DNA of 54,481 nucleotides, taken from NCBI GenBank assembly GCA_020851565.1, contig JADZCN010000170.1:1-54481 (forward strand). Reading direction: 5' to 3'. The position numbers and the translations under genes were made by a program. The DNA is from Acidobacteriota bacterium (GTDB lineage Bacteria; Acidobacteriota; Vicinamibacteria; Vicinamibacterales; UBA2999). Below the pieces are notes generated by a model, which ran no database searches, was not told the origin of the DNA, and saw nothing but the letters and a program-made list of their open reading frames with translations. The first letter of the stretch is position 1. Every line of letters begins with the position of its first letter. This document shows positions 7,828 through 15,770 of this stretch, one piece after another.

Positions 7828-9396
7828 GTGCTCTCAACCTCGCCCACCAGTTCCGATTCGGCCACGGCTGCGACCGACGGCCCGCACCCGTCCGTGGCGG
7901 AGACCACGCAGCTGCTGCACGGATTCACCGGGCCGCTGGACGCCGACACCACCGCCGCCCTCGCGGACCAGCTCGAACGGGTCAGCCTGCCCGCTGGCGC
8001 CTTGTTGCTCCGGCAGGGCGATCCCGGTGATGCGGTTTACTTCGTCGTCTCGGGCCGCCTGCGCGTCTTCACCGTCCGCGACGACGGGCACGACGTGCGG
8101 CTGGGTGAGGTGGGCCCGGGTGAGTCGGTCGGAGAGATGGCCCTCGTGTCGGGCGACCGCCGCATGGCCAGCGTGCGCGCCGAGACACCCTGCGAGCTTC
8201 TGCGCCTGTCCAAGGCGGGCTACGACCTGCTCGTGGCGCGGGCGCCCCAGGCGCTCGGCATGTTCGCGCGCGTCATGGCTGAGCGCCTGGCCCGCAGCGC
8301 GCGGGCGCGCGTCGCGGTCGCGTCGATACGCGCCAATCCCTTCGTCACCATCGCCGAGTGCGAGGACGCGGTCGCCACGCGCGACCCGGTGATGCTCAAC
8401 CTGCGCATCACGCAGCTCTATCACCGTATCGCGCTCGACCTCACCGTGCTCCTGGGCGCGCAGGACGTCAACTGGTTCGGCTTCGCCTGCCGCGCGTCGA
8501 AGACCGCGGGCTCGTCGATTCGCCGGGAGGACGTGCCCGTCGTGAGGCCCGCCGCGCGCTTCGTCCTGAAGCGCCTGCCCGCGCCCCTCCTGGATCGCAT
8601 CAGGACGTGGCGTATCGTCCGGCGGATGGACGCGGCCCTGGACGCGGTCAGCGAGCGAATTGCCGAGGGGAATCGGCTGATCTTCTCGGAGATCGGGCCG
8701 GTGTTCGTACGGCTGGTGGAGGCCTGCGCCACGCGCCACACCTACTGTCCCGCGGACCTGCAGCGCGTCGTCGCCACGCTCGCGCCGGGCGCCTCCGAGG
8801 CCGGCGGCCAGGATCTCCTGCGCGGTGCGGTCACGGCGTACTACGAGGCTGCGTTCGAGACGCACCCGAAACGGCGGGCGGAGCTCGTGCTGCTCGGGTC
8901 GCTCAAGATCGGCCTTCACGAGCAGATCAGGGTGGACCCCATCATCGACGAGGCGCTGGATCGGCCGATGGCCGATCTGGTCGCGGCGCTCGCGCCGTGG
9001 CTCTCGCGCCTGCCGCGGTCGTGGCACGCGGAGGAGCGCGCCCGCTCCATCGTCTGCCGGCATGCCCGCCGCCTGGTGACCGCGCGCATCATGCGCATCC
9101 GCCTGCCCTATGGCGACCTCCGCCTCGGGGACGACCTGCCGGAACTGCCGGCGAAGCGCCTGTTCCCCGACCTGCTGGCCACGCTCGAGCATCCCGAGCT
9201 CGTCGAGCTGTTCCAGCGCTTCGACCGCGGGGCGCGGACGCGCGCCATCGACTGGAGCGAGCTGGACGACCGCATGCGCTACATCGCGAACTTCTTTCGA
9301 TCGCGACAAAAGAGCCTCGAGCTCTTCGAGCCGCCCTTCCTGTTCGAGCAGCAGTCGGCCATCGTGGCGGGCCGGGTGCCGGAGGGGCCGCTCTGA
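7828..9396 (+). CDS. Cyclic-nucleotide-binding-domain protein with conserved uncharacterised C-terminal domain
   Basis: About 522 aa from the GTG at 7828; a TTG at 7756 in frame is an alternative start. One cNMP-binding beta-roll spans about residues 30-150, with the GDPGDAVYFVVSGRL hairpin, the VGEMAL loop and RR at 111-112 of the phosphate cassette. There is no HTH and no kinase or channel domain. The remaining ~340 residues form a helical domain shared with the paralogue at 15771-17816: FACRASKTAGSSIR near 219, LLGSLKIGLHEQIR near 355, IRLPYGDLRLG near 428 and FRSRQKSLELF near 490. The stop overlaps the next gene (CTGA), so expression is coupled to the LTA-synthase-like protein. The role is unknown; a cNMP-controlled switch is inference. 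Confidence 0.85.
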   Translation: MLSTSPTSSDSATAATDGPHPSVAETTQLLHGFTGPLDADTTAALADQLERVSLPAGALLLRQGDPGDAVYFVVSGRLRVFTVRDDGHDVRLGEVGPGESVGEMALVSGDRRMASVRAETPCELLRLSKAGYDLLVARAPQALGMFARVMAERLARSARARVAVASIRANPFVTIAECEDAVATRDPVMLNLRITQLYHRIALDLTVLLGAQDVNWFGFACRASKTAGSSIRREDVPVVRPAARFVLKRLPAPLLDRIRTWRIVRRMDAALDAVSERIAEGNRLIFSEIGPVFVRLVEACATRHTYCPADLQRVVATLAPGASEAGGQDLLRGAVTAYYEAAFETHPKRRAELVLLGSLKIGLHEQIRVDPIIDEALDRPMADLVAALAPWLSRLPRSWHAEERARSIVCRHARRLVTARIMRIRLPYGDLRLGDDLPELPAKRLFPDLLATLEHPELVELFQRFDRGARTRAIDWSELDDRMRYIANFFRSRQKSLELFEPPFLFEQQSAIVAGRVPEGPL

Positions 9397-11003
9397 CGGG
9401 CGGCGCCGCTCTCTGGGCGCGGCGGGCCGCGCTCATCGCAGCGCTGGCGATCCTCAATGTCTCGCTCACCTTCGAGAGCGTCTGGCCGACGCTCAGGGTT
9501 CGCGTGAGCGATCAGGTGTCGGTCGAGGCCGCCCTGCTGGTCCTCGGCCTGGCCCTGGCCTCTGCGTGGCGGAGCCGGGTCGCCCTCCCGACGTGTCGCG
9601 CACTCGCCGCGCTGTGGGTCGTGCTCGTCATCGGCCGCTATGCGGACGTGACCACACGGTCCCTCTATGGCCGTGGGGTCAACCTCTATTGGGATCTGAG
9701 ACTGCTGCCGGACGTCGGTGCCATGTTCGCGTCCGTGGCACAGCCGGTTGTTCTCGGCGGCCTTGTCGCGGGCGTGGTGCTCGTCCCGCTGCTCCTCTAT
9801 GTCCCGGTCCGCTGGGCCGTGGGGCGTGTCGCCGATGCCTGCGCCGATCCCCGCGGGCGTGTATGGCTGGCCGTGGGCGCCGTCATGGTGCTCGGCATCG
9901 CGGTCGTCCGGCACGCGGGCGCCCCTGTCCTCCCGCGGCTCGGATTCGCCCCGCCCGTCACGCTTGCGATCGCGGAGGAAGCCCTGGAGTTCGCGCGCGA
10001 GGCCTCCGGCCTGGCGCATCGTCCCCTGCCGGCCGCGCCCGTTGTGCGCTCCGACCTGTCGCGCGTGCACGGGGCGGACGTGCTGCTGATCTTCCTCGAG
10101 TCCTATGGCGCGGCCAGCTGGGATCGTCCCGAGTTCGTGGAGCAGCTGGCGCCGGCGCGAGCACGGCTGGCCGATGCCGTCGGTGACACCGGCCGAGGCG
10201 TGGTGACGGCGCTGGCCCACTCGACGACCTTCGGCGGCGAGTCGTGGCTCGCACACATCAGCCTGCTGTCGGGAACGGAAGTCCGCGATCCCGATCTGAA
10301 CATGCGGCTGATGGCCGAGCGGCGGGACACGATGGTCACCGCCTTCGCGCGTGCCGGCTACCGCACCGTGGCCATCATGCCGGGGCTGCAGGCGTCCTGG
10401 CCGGAGGGCGCCTTCTACGGGTTCGACCGCATCTACGGGGTCACCGACCTCGAGTACGAGGGGCCCCCGTTCGGCTGGTGGGGAGTCACGGACCAGTTCG
10501 TCCTCGCGCGGATGGATGCCCTGGTGGTCGCACCAGGGCCGAGGGCGCCCGCGTTCGTCTTCATGCCGACCATCAGCACGCATGCGCCGTTCACGCCGGT
10601 GCCGCCGTACCAATCCGACTGGGCACGCCTCCTCACTCCTGCGCCCTACGACAGGGACGAGCTGATGCGCGCTTACGAGGAAGTGGCGGACTGGACGAAT
10701 CTGGGTCCGGGCTATGCGAGGTCCCTGGCTTACGCGCACGACACGCTCGCCGGCTATCTGCGCCACCGCGCCGACCGCGACCTGGTGCTGGTCATGGTCG
10801 GCGACCACCAGCCGCCGGCCCTCGTGAGCGGGGAAGACGCGTCCTGGGAGGTGCCGGTCCACGTCGTGGCCAGCCGGCCGGCCCTGCTCGAACGCCTGCG
10901 TGGCCACGGCTTCCAGGAGGGGTTGCAGCCGCGTCGGCCCGCGGTCGCGCGGATGGACACCCTGATGCCCATCCTGCTCGACGCGTTTGGCGATCGACCG
11001 TAG
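9393..11003 (+). CDS. LTA-synthase-like membrane sulfatase/phosphotransferase, probable CTG start
   Basis: About 536 aa. Around five N-terminal membrane segments lie in residues 8-175, then a periplasmic alkaline-phosphatase-superfamily domain. VLLIFLESYG opens the domain (metal-binding Glu), a TTFGGESW segment holds the likely Thr nucleophile, TISTHAPF and VGDHQPP supply the late Thr/His and Asp-His metal ligands. LtaS-like enzymes transfer glycerol phosphate or phosphoethanolamine groups to envelope polymers. No ATG, GTG or TTG is available at the right place. The frame opens at CTG 9393, which overlaps the upstream TGA as CTGA, with GGAGG 8 nt before it, so translation very likely begins at CTG. 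The next ATG (9723) would remove the first membrane segments. Confidence 0.85.
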   Translation: MTGGAALWARRAALIAALAILNVSLTFESVWPTLRVRVSDQVSVEAALLVLGLALASAWRSRVALPTCRALAALWVVLVIGRYADVTTRSLYGRGVNLYWDLRLLPDVGAMFASVAQPVVLGGLVAGVVLVPLLLYVPVRWAVGRVADACADPRGRVWLAVGAVMVLGIAVVRHAGAPVLPRLGFAPPVTLAIAEEALEFAREASGLAHRPLPAAPVVRSDLSRVHGADVLLIFLESYGAASWDRPEFVEQLAPARARLADAVGDTGRGVVTALAHSTTFGGESWLAHISLLSGTEVRDPDLNMRLMAERRDTMVTAFARAGYRTVAIMPGLQASWPEGAFYGFDRIYGVTDLEYEGPPFGWWGVTDQFVLARMDALVVAPGPRAPAFVFMPTISTHAPFTPVPPYQSDWARLLTPAPYDRDELMRAYEEVADWTNLGPGYARSLAYAHDTLAGYLRHRADRDLVLVMVGDHQPPALVSGEDASWEVPVHVVASRPALLERLRGHGFQEGLQPRRPAVARMDTLMPILLDAFGDRP

Positions 11004-11068
11004 GTCGGTCCGGGCTCCGGTCTCCGGGCTCGACTCGTGAGCGTGGCCGGAACTAGAGTGAGGTCCCC

Positions 11069-12064
11069 ATGAACACCTCACCGATTGCCGCGTGCGCTGT
11101 TTCCGTCGCAGCCGTCCTCTTCCTGTCGGGCCTGCTGGCGGGTAGCCAGGCGCCGGCGGCGTCGGGCGCGCGCGCGCCGCGCAATGCCGACGAGTACGAC
11201 GCCCTCTTCCAGCAGGTGAAGAACTGGGGGCGATGGGGGCCGGACGATCAGCTCGGCGCCGCCAACCTCGTCACCGACGCGAAGCGCCGCCAGGCCGCAT
11301 CGCTGGTGAAACTGGGGCTCACCGTCTCGCTGGTGCACAACCCCATCACCGTGAAGGCCGAGGACAGCGTGCTGCCGTTCGAGCACACGATGAACCGCGG
11401 GTTCACCACCGACACGTATCGCGTCTCGTATCACGGCTACGCGCACAGCCACCTGGATGCGCTGTGCCACATCCTCTACAAGGACCAGACCTACAACGGC
11501 TATGCGCGTGCCGACGTGAACACCGAGAAGGGCTGCACGAAGCTCGGGATCGACACCCTGAAGCAGGGCATCATCACCCGCGGCATCCTGATCGACATCC
11601 CGCGGCTGAAGGGCGTGGAGTACCTCGAGCCGGGGACCGCTGTCTACCAGGAGGACGTCGAGGCCTGGGAGAAGAAGGCCGGCGTGAAGGTGGGGCCCGG
11701 CGACGCGCTGCTGCTCCGCACCGGGCGCTGGGCGCGGCGCGCGAAGGTAGGCCCGTGGGCCGTCGGGACCAGCGCGGCCGGCTTCCACGCCTCCATTGCC
11801 ACGTGGCTGAAGGCGCGCGGCGTGGCGTTTCTCGGCAGTGATGCCGCCTCGGAGGTGATGCCGTCGATGGTGGAAGGGGTGAACCTGCCGGTGCACACGC
11901 TGGTGATCACCGCGCTCGGCATCCACATCCTGGACAATCAGGACCTGGAGCGCCTGGCCGAGACCGCGGCGAAGCTGAAGCGGTGGGAGTTCCAGCTGGT
12001 GCTCAACCCGCTGCCGGTGACCGGCGGCACGGGGTCGCCGATGAATACCCTGGCGGTGTTCTAG
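11069..12064 (+). CDS. Secreted cyclase-family metal-dependent hydrolase
   Basis: 331 aa with a signal peptide (about 1-27). The mature protein follows the cyclase/kynurenine-formamidase-like fold: DQLGAANLV near 66, FTTDTY..YHGYAHSHLDALCH near 120-138 holding the HxHxD...H metal ligands, and GDALLLRTGRW near 217. Members hydrolyse cyclic or amide substrates using Mn or Zn; the substrate cannot be inferred here. Length is normal for the secreted acidobacterial group. A TAGAGT hexamer lies 9 nt before the ATG with GAGG in between, so the leader would be very short. It is followed immediately, sharing the stop codon's last G, by a long inverted repeat. Confidence 0.9.
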   Translation: MNTSPIAACAVSVAAVLFLSGLLAGSQAPAASGARAPRNADEYDALFQQVKNWGRWGPDDQLGAANLVTDAKRRQAASLVKLGLTVSLVHNPITVKAEDSVLPFEHTMNRGFTTDTYRVSYHGYAHSHLDALCHILYKDQTYNGYARADVNTEKGCTKLGIDTLKQGIITRGILIDIPRLKGVEYLEPGTAVYQEDVEAWEKKAGVKVGPGDALLLRTGRWARRAKVGPWAVGTSAAGFHASIATWLKARGVAFLGSDAASEVMPSMVEGVNLPVHTLVITALGIHILDNQDLERLAETAAKLKRWEFQLVLNPLPVTGGTGSPMNTLAVF

Positions 12065-12112
12065 GGGACAGTCCCTGTGACAGATTTAACAATTGTCACA
12101 GGGACTGTCCCC
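12064..12112. repeat. Perfect 19-bp inverted repeat (REP-like palindrome)
   Basis: Arms 12064-12082 and 12094-12112 are perfectly complementary around an 11-nt AT-rich loop. The arm contains the core GGGACAGTCCC, itself nearly palindromic, a word I associate with REP-like elements in environmental genomes. It begins on the last base of the upstream stop codon and ends 7 bp before the -10 of the next gene, so it spans that gene's -35 region. No U-tract follows, which argues against a simple intrinsic terminator. Confidence 0.85.
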
Positions 12113-12118
12113 ATCCGC

Positions 12119-12131
12119 TAGAATCCGCCGC
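12119..12131 (+). promoter_or_regulatory. Leaderless-type -10 of the M28 peptidase gene
   Basis: TAGAAT at 12119-12124 followed by 7 nt and the ATG at 12132. No Shine-Dalgarno fits in the gap. Confidence 0.55.
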
Positions 12132-13565
12132 ATGGTCCGACGACTGCTCGCCTCCGGCATCGCGATCGCCCTCTCGGCTCCGCTCCTCGCGCAGGAACCG
12201 GTCGATACCGCCATGGTGGCGAAGATCCGCGCCGAAGCGTTCGATCGCGGCAAGGTGCTCGACACGTTCAACCAGCTGGCCAACGTGATCGGCCCCCGGT
12301 TGACCAACTCGCCCGCGCACAAGCGGGCCGTGGCGTGGACACAGGACGCGCTCAGGGGCTGGGGCCTCGCGAACGTGCACGCCGAGCCCTTCGAGTTCGG
12401 CCGCGGCTGGACGCTCGAGCGTTTCTCCGTGGAGATGATCGAGCCCCGCTACATGCCGCTGACCGGCTACCCGAAGGGATGGTCGGCGTCGACCAGCGGA
12501 CCGATCACGGCGACGCCGGTCTGGCTGCCCAATCCGTCGGCCGGGGATCTCGAGACCCGCGCGGGAACGCTGAAGGGCGCGATCGTGATGACGAGCCCGA
12601 TCCAGGAGTACTTCATCCGCGAAGATCGCCCACCGGCTTCGGGCGACCTGCGCACGGGAAGGCCGCAGGCCAAGCCGGCCATGCCCGCCGCAGACCTCGT
12701 GGCGCGCCTCAAGGCCGAGAACGTGGGCGTGACGCTCGAGCCGAACATCGGGGAGCACGGCACCGTCTTCGTCACCGGGCGCGACGCCGGCGCCAACGCC
12801 ATTCCGGCGGTCGTGCTCGTCTCCGAGCACTACAACCTCGTCGCGCGCCTGCTGCAGCAGGGGATTGCCGTGACGCTTGCCGTCAACGTGCAGGGCCGCT
12901 ATGACGAGTCGGACCGCAACACGCACAACGTCATCGCCGAGATCCCCGGCACCGACGCGGCCCTGGGCACCGAGGTGGTGATGGCCGGCGCACACCTGGA
13001 CTCCTGGCACACCGCGACCGGCGCCACGGACAACGCGGATGGCGTGGCGACGGTGATGGAGGCGGTCCGCATCCTCAAGGCCCTCGGCGTCCGGCCGCGG
13101 CGCACCATTCGCATCGCCTTGTGGGCCGGAGAGGAGCAGGGGCTGCTCGGCTCGCGCGCGTGGGTGAAGCAGCACCTCGAAGGCGAGGCCAACGCCGCGG
13201 CGCGCAACAACCTGTCGGCCTACTTCAACTTCGACAACGGCTTCCCGCCGGTCACCGGCTTCTACATGGAAGGCAACGAGCCCGCACAGCGCATTGTGGC
13301 GCAGTGGCTGAGGCCGCTCGCCGACCTGGGAGTCACCCAGACGACCTCCGGCGGCATCGGCGCGACGGATCACCTGGCGTTCACGGCGCTGAAGCTGCCG
13401 GGCTTCCAGGCGGTGCAGAGCTACGTGGGCTACGACGTCCGTACCCACCACACCAATGCCGACTTCGTGGAGCGCATCGAGCCGGACGCGCTGAAGCAGG
13501 CGGCGGCCGTCACCGCCACCGTGCTGTACCACGCGGCCATGCGGGACGGGAAGATGCCGCGGTAG
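12132..13565 (+). CDS. Secreted M28-family zinc aminopeptidase
   Basis: 477 aa from the ATG at 12132 (a longer in-frame start at 12093 would run through the inverted repeat and is rejected). Signal peptide about 1-21. A protease-associated-like insert occupies the middle, with the catalytic domain in the second half: GAHLDSWHTATGATDNADG near 285-300 (His and bridging Asp), WAGEEQGLLGSRAW near 334-347 (catalytic Glu and metal Glu), a further acidic ligand, and RTHHTNADF near 440 (last His). M28 enzymes release N-terminal residues from peptides and would act in the periplasm or outside. Its promoter appears leaderless. Confidence 0.93.
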   Translation: MVRRLLASGIAIALSAPLLAQEPVDTAMVAKIRAEAFDRGKVLDTFNQLANVIGPRLTNSPAHKRAVAWTQDALRGWGLANVHAEPFEFGRGWTLERFSVEMIEPRYMPLTGYPKGWSASTSGPITATPVWLPNPSAGDLETRAGTLKGAIVMTSPIQEYFIREDRPPASGDLRTGRPQAKPAMPAADLVARLKAENVGVTLEPNIGEHGTVFVTGRDAGANAIPAVVLVSEHYNLVARLLQQGIAVTLAVNVQGRYDESDRNTHNVIAEIPGTDAALGTEVVMAGAHLDSWHTATGATDNADGVATVMEAVRILKALGVRPRRTIRIALWAGEEQGLLGSRAWVKQHLEGEANAAARNNLSAYFNFDNGFPPVTGFYMEGNEPAQRIVAQWLRPLADLGVTQTTSGGIGATDHLAFTALKLPGFQAVQSYVGYDVRTHHTNADFVERIEPDALKQAAAVTATVLYHAAMRDGKMPR

Positions 13566-13592
13566 GCTCTCCGCCGGCAGCCACCGAGAGGA

Positions 13593-14186
13593 TCAGAACG
13601 CGGTGCTCAGCAGCTCGCCGACGATGGGCTCGCACTGGCGCTCGACGTGAGCGAGCAGGTCCGGCTTCTGCTGGATGTCGGTGTTCACCCGTTCCATGGG
13701 GGCGCCCGTGAGGAACGCCTCCACGCGATCGGGGTTCCCGCCGGCCGCGACGAAGGGCGGCATCAGGTACACGACGGCCATCGTGACCGCCGTCAGGCCG
13801 AACGCACCCACGCGCCGGTCCTGCGCATCGGCGGCGGACTCGAACTGGCGAAACAGCACGAGGTTGCAGAGCTGATACCGCGCCATCGCGTCCAGGTGCC
13901 GGTTGTTCGCGCTGGGCATCTTCAGCATGGGAAAGGCGGGCGCCTTGTCGAGCGCCCCCTGGGCCGTCCACGATTCCAGCTGCCCGCGCACGGCCTGCAC
14001 GATCTTGCGCGTGGCCTCGGCCAGGCCGGCGGGGTCGCGCGGCTTGCTGATGGACGTGAGGCGGTCCGCCAGCTGCCCGGCCATCGCGCGTTCGGCCTCG
14101 TCCGGCAGCCACGCCGCCTGCGCCGCGAGGGAGGCGGCGCCGCCGACCACGAGCACGAGCGCCAGCGCGCGAGCCGTTCTCGTCAT
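13593..14186 (-). CDS. Secreted hypothetical protein
   Basis: 197 aa with a signal peptide (about 1-25, ending LAAQAAW). The mature part is mostly helical, with a Pro/Met-rich loop (FPMLKMPSANNRHL) near 85-98, a hydrophobic stretch near 128-150 (LTAVTMAVVYLMPPFVAAGG) and one Cys each near 107 and 185. I do not recognise the family. It is convergent with the M28 gene and divergent from the aldehyde dehydrogenase. Its own promoter looks leaderless: TATGCT, 7 nt, ATG. Confidence 0.75.
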   Translation of the reverse strand: MTRTARALALVLVVGGAASLAAQAAWLPDEAERAMAGQLADRLTSISKPRDPAGLAEATRKIVQAVRGQLESWTAQGALDKAPAFPMLKMPSANNRHLDAMARYQLCNLVLFRQFESAADAQDRRVGAFGLTAVTMAVVYLMPPFVAAGGNPDRVEAFLTGAPMERVNTDIQQKPDLLAHVERQCEPIVGELLSTAF

Positions 14187-14199
14187 GCGCGGGAGCATA
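14187..14199 (-). promoter_or_regulatory. Leaderless-type -10 of the secreted hypothetical gene
   Basis: On the minus strand TATGCT (14194-14199), then 7 nt, then the ATG at 14186. Confidence 0.5.
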
Positions 14200-14225
14200 C
14201 ATCGGCGCTTGCCTTGTGGCGACAG

Positions 14226-15758
14226 ATGATGGATAAGGCGGAAGCCATGGAACAGGCCCCCGTGTACGACCCGGCCACCGGCGGTCGCATCGCGGAGGTG
14301 CCCATCATGGACGCCGCGGCCGTGCGCGCCGCCGTCGCCCGCGCCCGCGATGCGCAACCGGCGTGGGCCGCGCTCCCCCTGAAGGAACGCTGCCGGCGAC
14401 TGACCCGTTTCCGCGACCTGATCGTCGAGCGCGCGGACACGCTCGCCACGCTCATCTCGCGGGAAACCGGGAAGCCGCGCCTCGAGGCGCTGACCCACGA
14501 GATCCTGCCGGTGGCGGATGTCGTCACGTGGCTCGCGCATCGGGGGCCGCGGATCCTTCGCCCGCGCCGGGTGGCGCTTCGGTGGTTCAAGCACAAGAAG
14601 AGCCTGATCGTCTACCGGCCCCGCGGTGTCGTTGGCGTGATCGCGCCGTGGAACACGCCCTTCCACGTGGCGCTCCGCGACGCCCTGACGGCGCTGGCTG
14701 CAGGCAACGCCGTGGTGGTGAAACCCTCGGAGGTCACGCCGCTCTGCCTGCTGGCCGCGAAGGACGTGTGGAACGCCACGGGCATGCCGGAAGACCTGCT
14801 CCAGGTGGTCACCGGCGCCGGCCCCACCGGCGCCGCGCTCATCGACGCGGGCATCCAGAAGGTGAACTTCACCGGGGCGGTGTCGACCGGGCGCCGCATC
14901 GCGGCCGCCTGCGGCGAGCGGCTCATACCGTGCACGCTGGAACTGGGCGGAAAAGCGCCGCTCATTGTCTGCGACGATGCGGACGTCGAGCGCGCGGCTC
15001 GTGCCATCGTGTGGGGCGGGTTCGCCAACAACGGCCAGTTGTGTGTGGGCGTCGAACGCGTCTACGCAACGGCCGCGAACTACGACACGCTGGTGGCGCG
15101 CGTCGCCGAGCTCACCCGAGGCCTCAGGCAGGGAGCCCCAGCGTCGGACGAGGTGGACCTGGGCGCCGTCACCTTCGCGCGGCAGATCGACACCGCCGAG
15201 CGCCTCGTGGCGGACGCGTGCCAGAAGGGCGCGCGCCTGCTCACCGGCGGCCGGCGCCTCCCGGGACCGGGGCAGTTCTACGAGCCCGCCGTGCTGGCCG
15301 ACTGTACCCACGACATGCTGGTGATGCGCGAAGAAATCTTCGGCCCCGTCGTTCCCATCATGCGCGTCGAGAGCGAGGCGCAGGCATTCGAGCTGGCCAA
15401 CGGCTCTCATCTCGGCCTGGCGGCCTACGTGTTCTCGGGCAACCGTCGTCAGGCGCTGGCGCGTGCGCAGCAGCTGGCTGCCGGGGCGGTGATGGTCAAC
15501 GACATCCTCACCCACGCGGCCTTCGCGGAGGCGCCGTTTGGCGGAATCAAGTCAAGCGGGTACGGAAGGGTGCAGGGCGAGGACGGGCTTCGCGACATGT
15601 GCGACATCGTGCACGTGAACGTCGATCGCTTCACTTTCTGGCGCACCGAGCCGTTCTGGTTCCCGTACAGCGACAGGAAGTACCGTCACGCGCTCAGGGC
15701 GCTGCCGCTGCTGCTGGGCAGGCACGGCATCCTCTCGCGCATCGGCCGCTGGCTGTAG
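14226..15758 (+). CDS. NAD(P)-dependent aldehyde dehydrogenase
   Basis: 510 aa from the double ATG at 14226/14229; a third ATG at 14247 with AAGGCGG before it is also possible. All ALDH landmarks are present: APWNTPFH near 140 (active-site Asn), NAVVVKPSE near 165 (cofactor Lys), FTGAVSTGRRIA near 219, TLELGGKAPLIV near 241 (general-base Glu), GQLCVGVERV near 275 (catalytic Cys) and EEIFGPVVPI near 375. The enzyme oxidises an aldehyde to an acid. A C-terminal extension of about 50 residues past the usual GGIKSSGYGR end is basic and hydrophobic and may contact the membrane. It is followed 12 nt later by the second cNMP-binding gene on the same strand, so the two may be co-transcribed. Confidence 0.94.
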   Translation: MMDKAEAMEQAPVYDPATGGRIAEVPIMDAAAVRAAVARARDAQPAWAALPLKERCRRLTRFRDLIVERADTLATLISRETGKPRLEALTHEILPVADVVTWLAHRGPRILRPRRVALRWFKHKKSLIVYRPRGVVGVIAPWNTPFHVALRDALTALAAGNAVVVKPSEVTPLCLLAAKDVWNATGMPEDLLQVVTGAGPTGAALIDAGIQKVNFTGAVSTGRRIAAACGERLIPCTLELGGKAPLIVCDDADVERAARAIVWGGFANNGQLCVGVERVYATAANYDTLVARVAELTRGLRQGAPASDEVDLGAVTFARQIDTAERLVADACQKGARLLTGGRRLPGPGQFYEPAVLADCTHDMLVMREEIFGPVVPIMRVESEAQAFELANGSHLGLAAYVFSGNRRQALARAQQLAAGAVMVNDILTHAAFAEAPFGGIKSSGYGRVQGEDGLRDMCDIVHVNVDRFTFWRTEPFWFPYSDRKYRHALRALPLLLGRHGILSRIGRWL

Positions 15759-15770
15759 GCGAAGGCGCGC

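Noticed and set aside
8358..9392. N-terminal extension of the LtaS-like protein upstream of 9393
   Set aside because: It overlaps the conserved C-terminal domain of the cNMP protein in another frame and is Arg/Ala-rich without domain features.
12064..12112. Intrinsic terminator of the cyclase gene
   Set aside because: The stem is far longer than usual, the loop is long, and no T-run follows on either strand; termination remains possible but is not the best description.
13593..15515. 640-aa minus-strand frame covering the aldehyde dehydrogenase
   Set aside because: Only the last 197 residues (from 14186) look like a protein; the rest is antisense to a clear ALDH gene.
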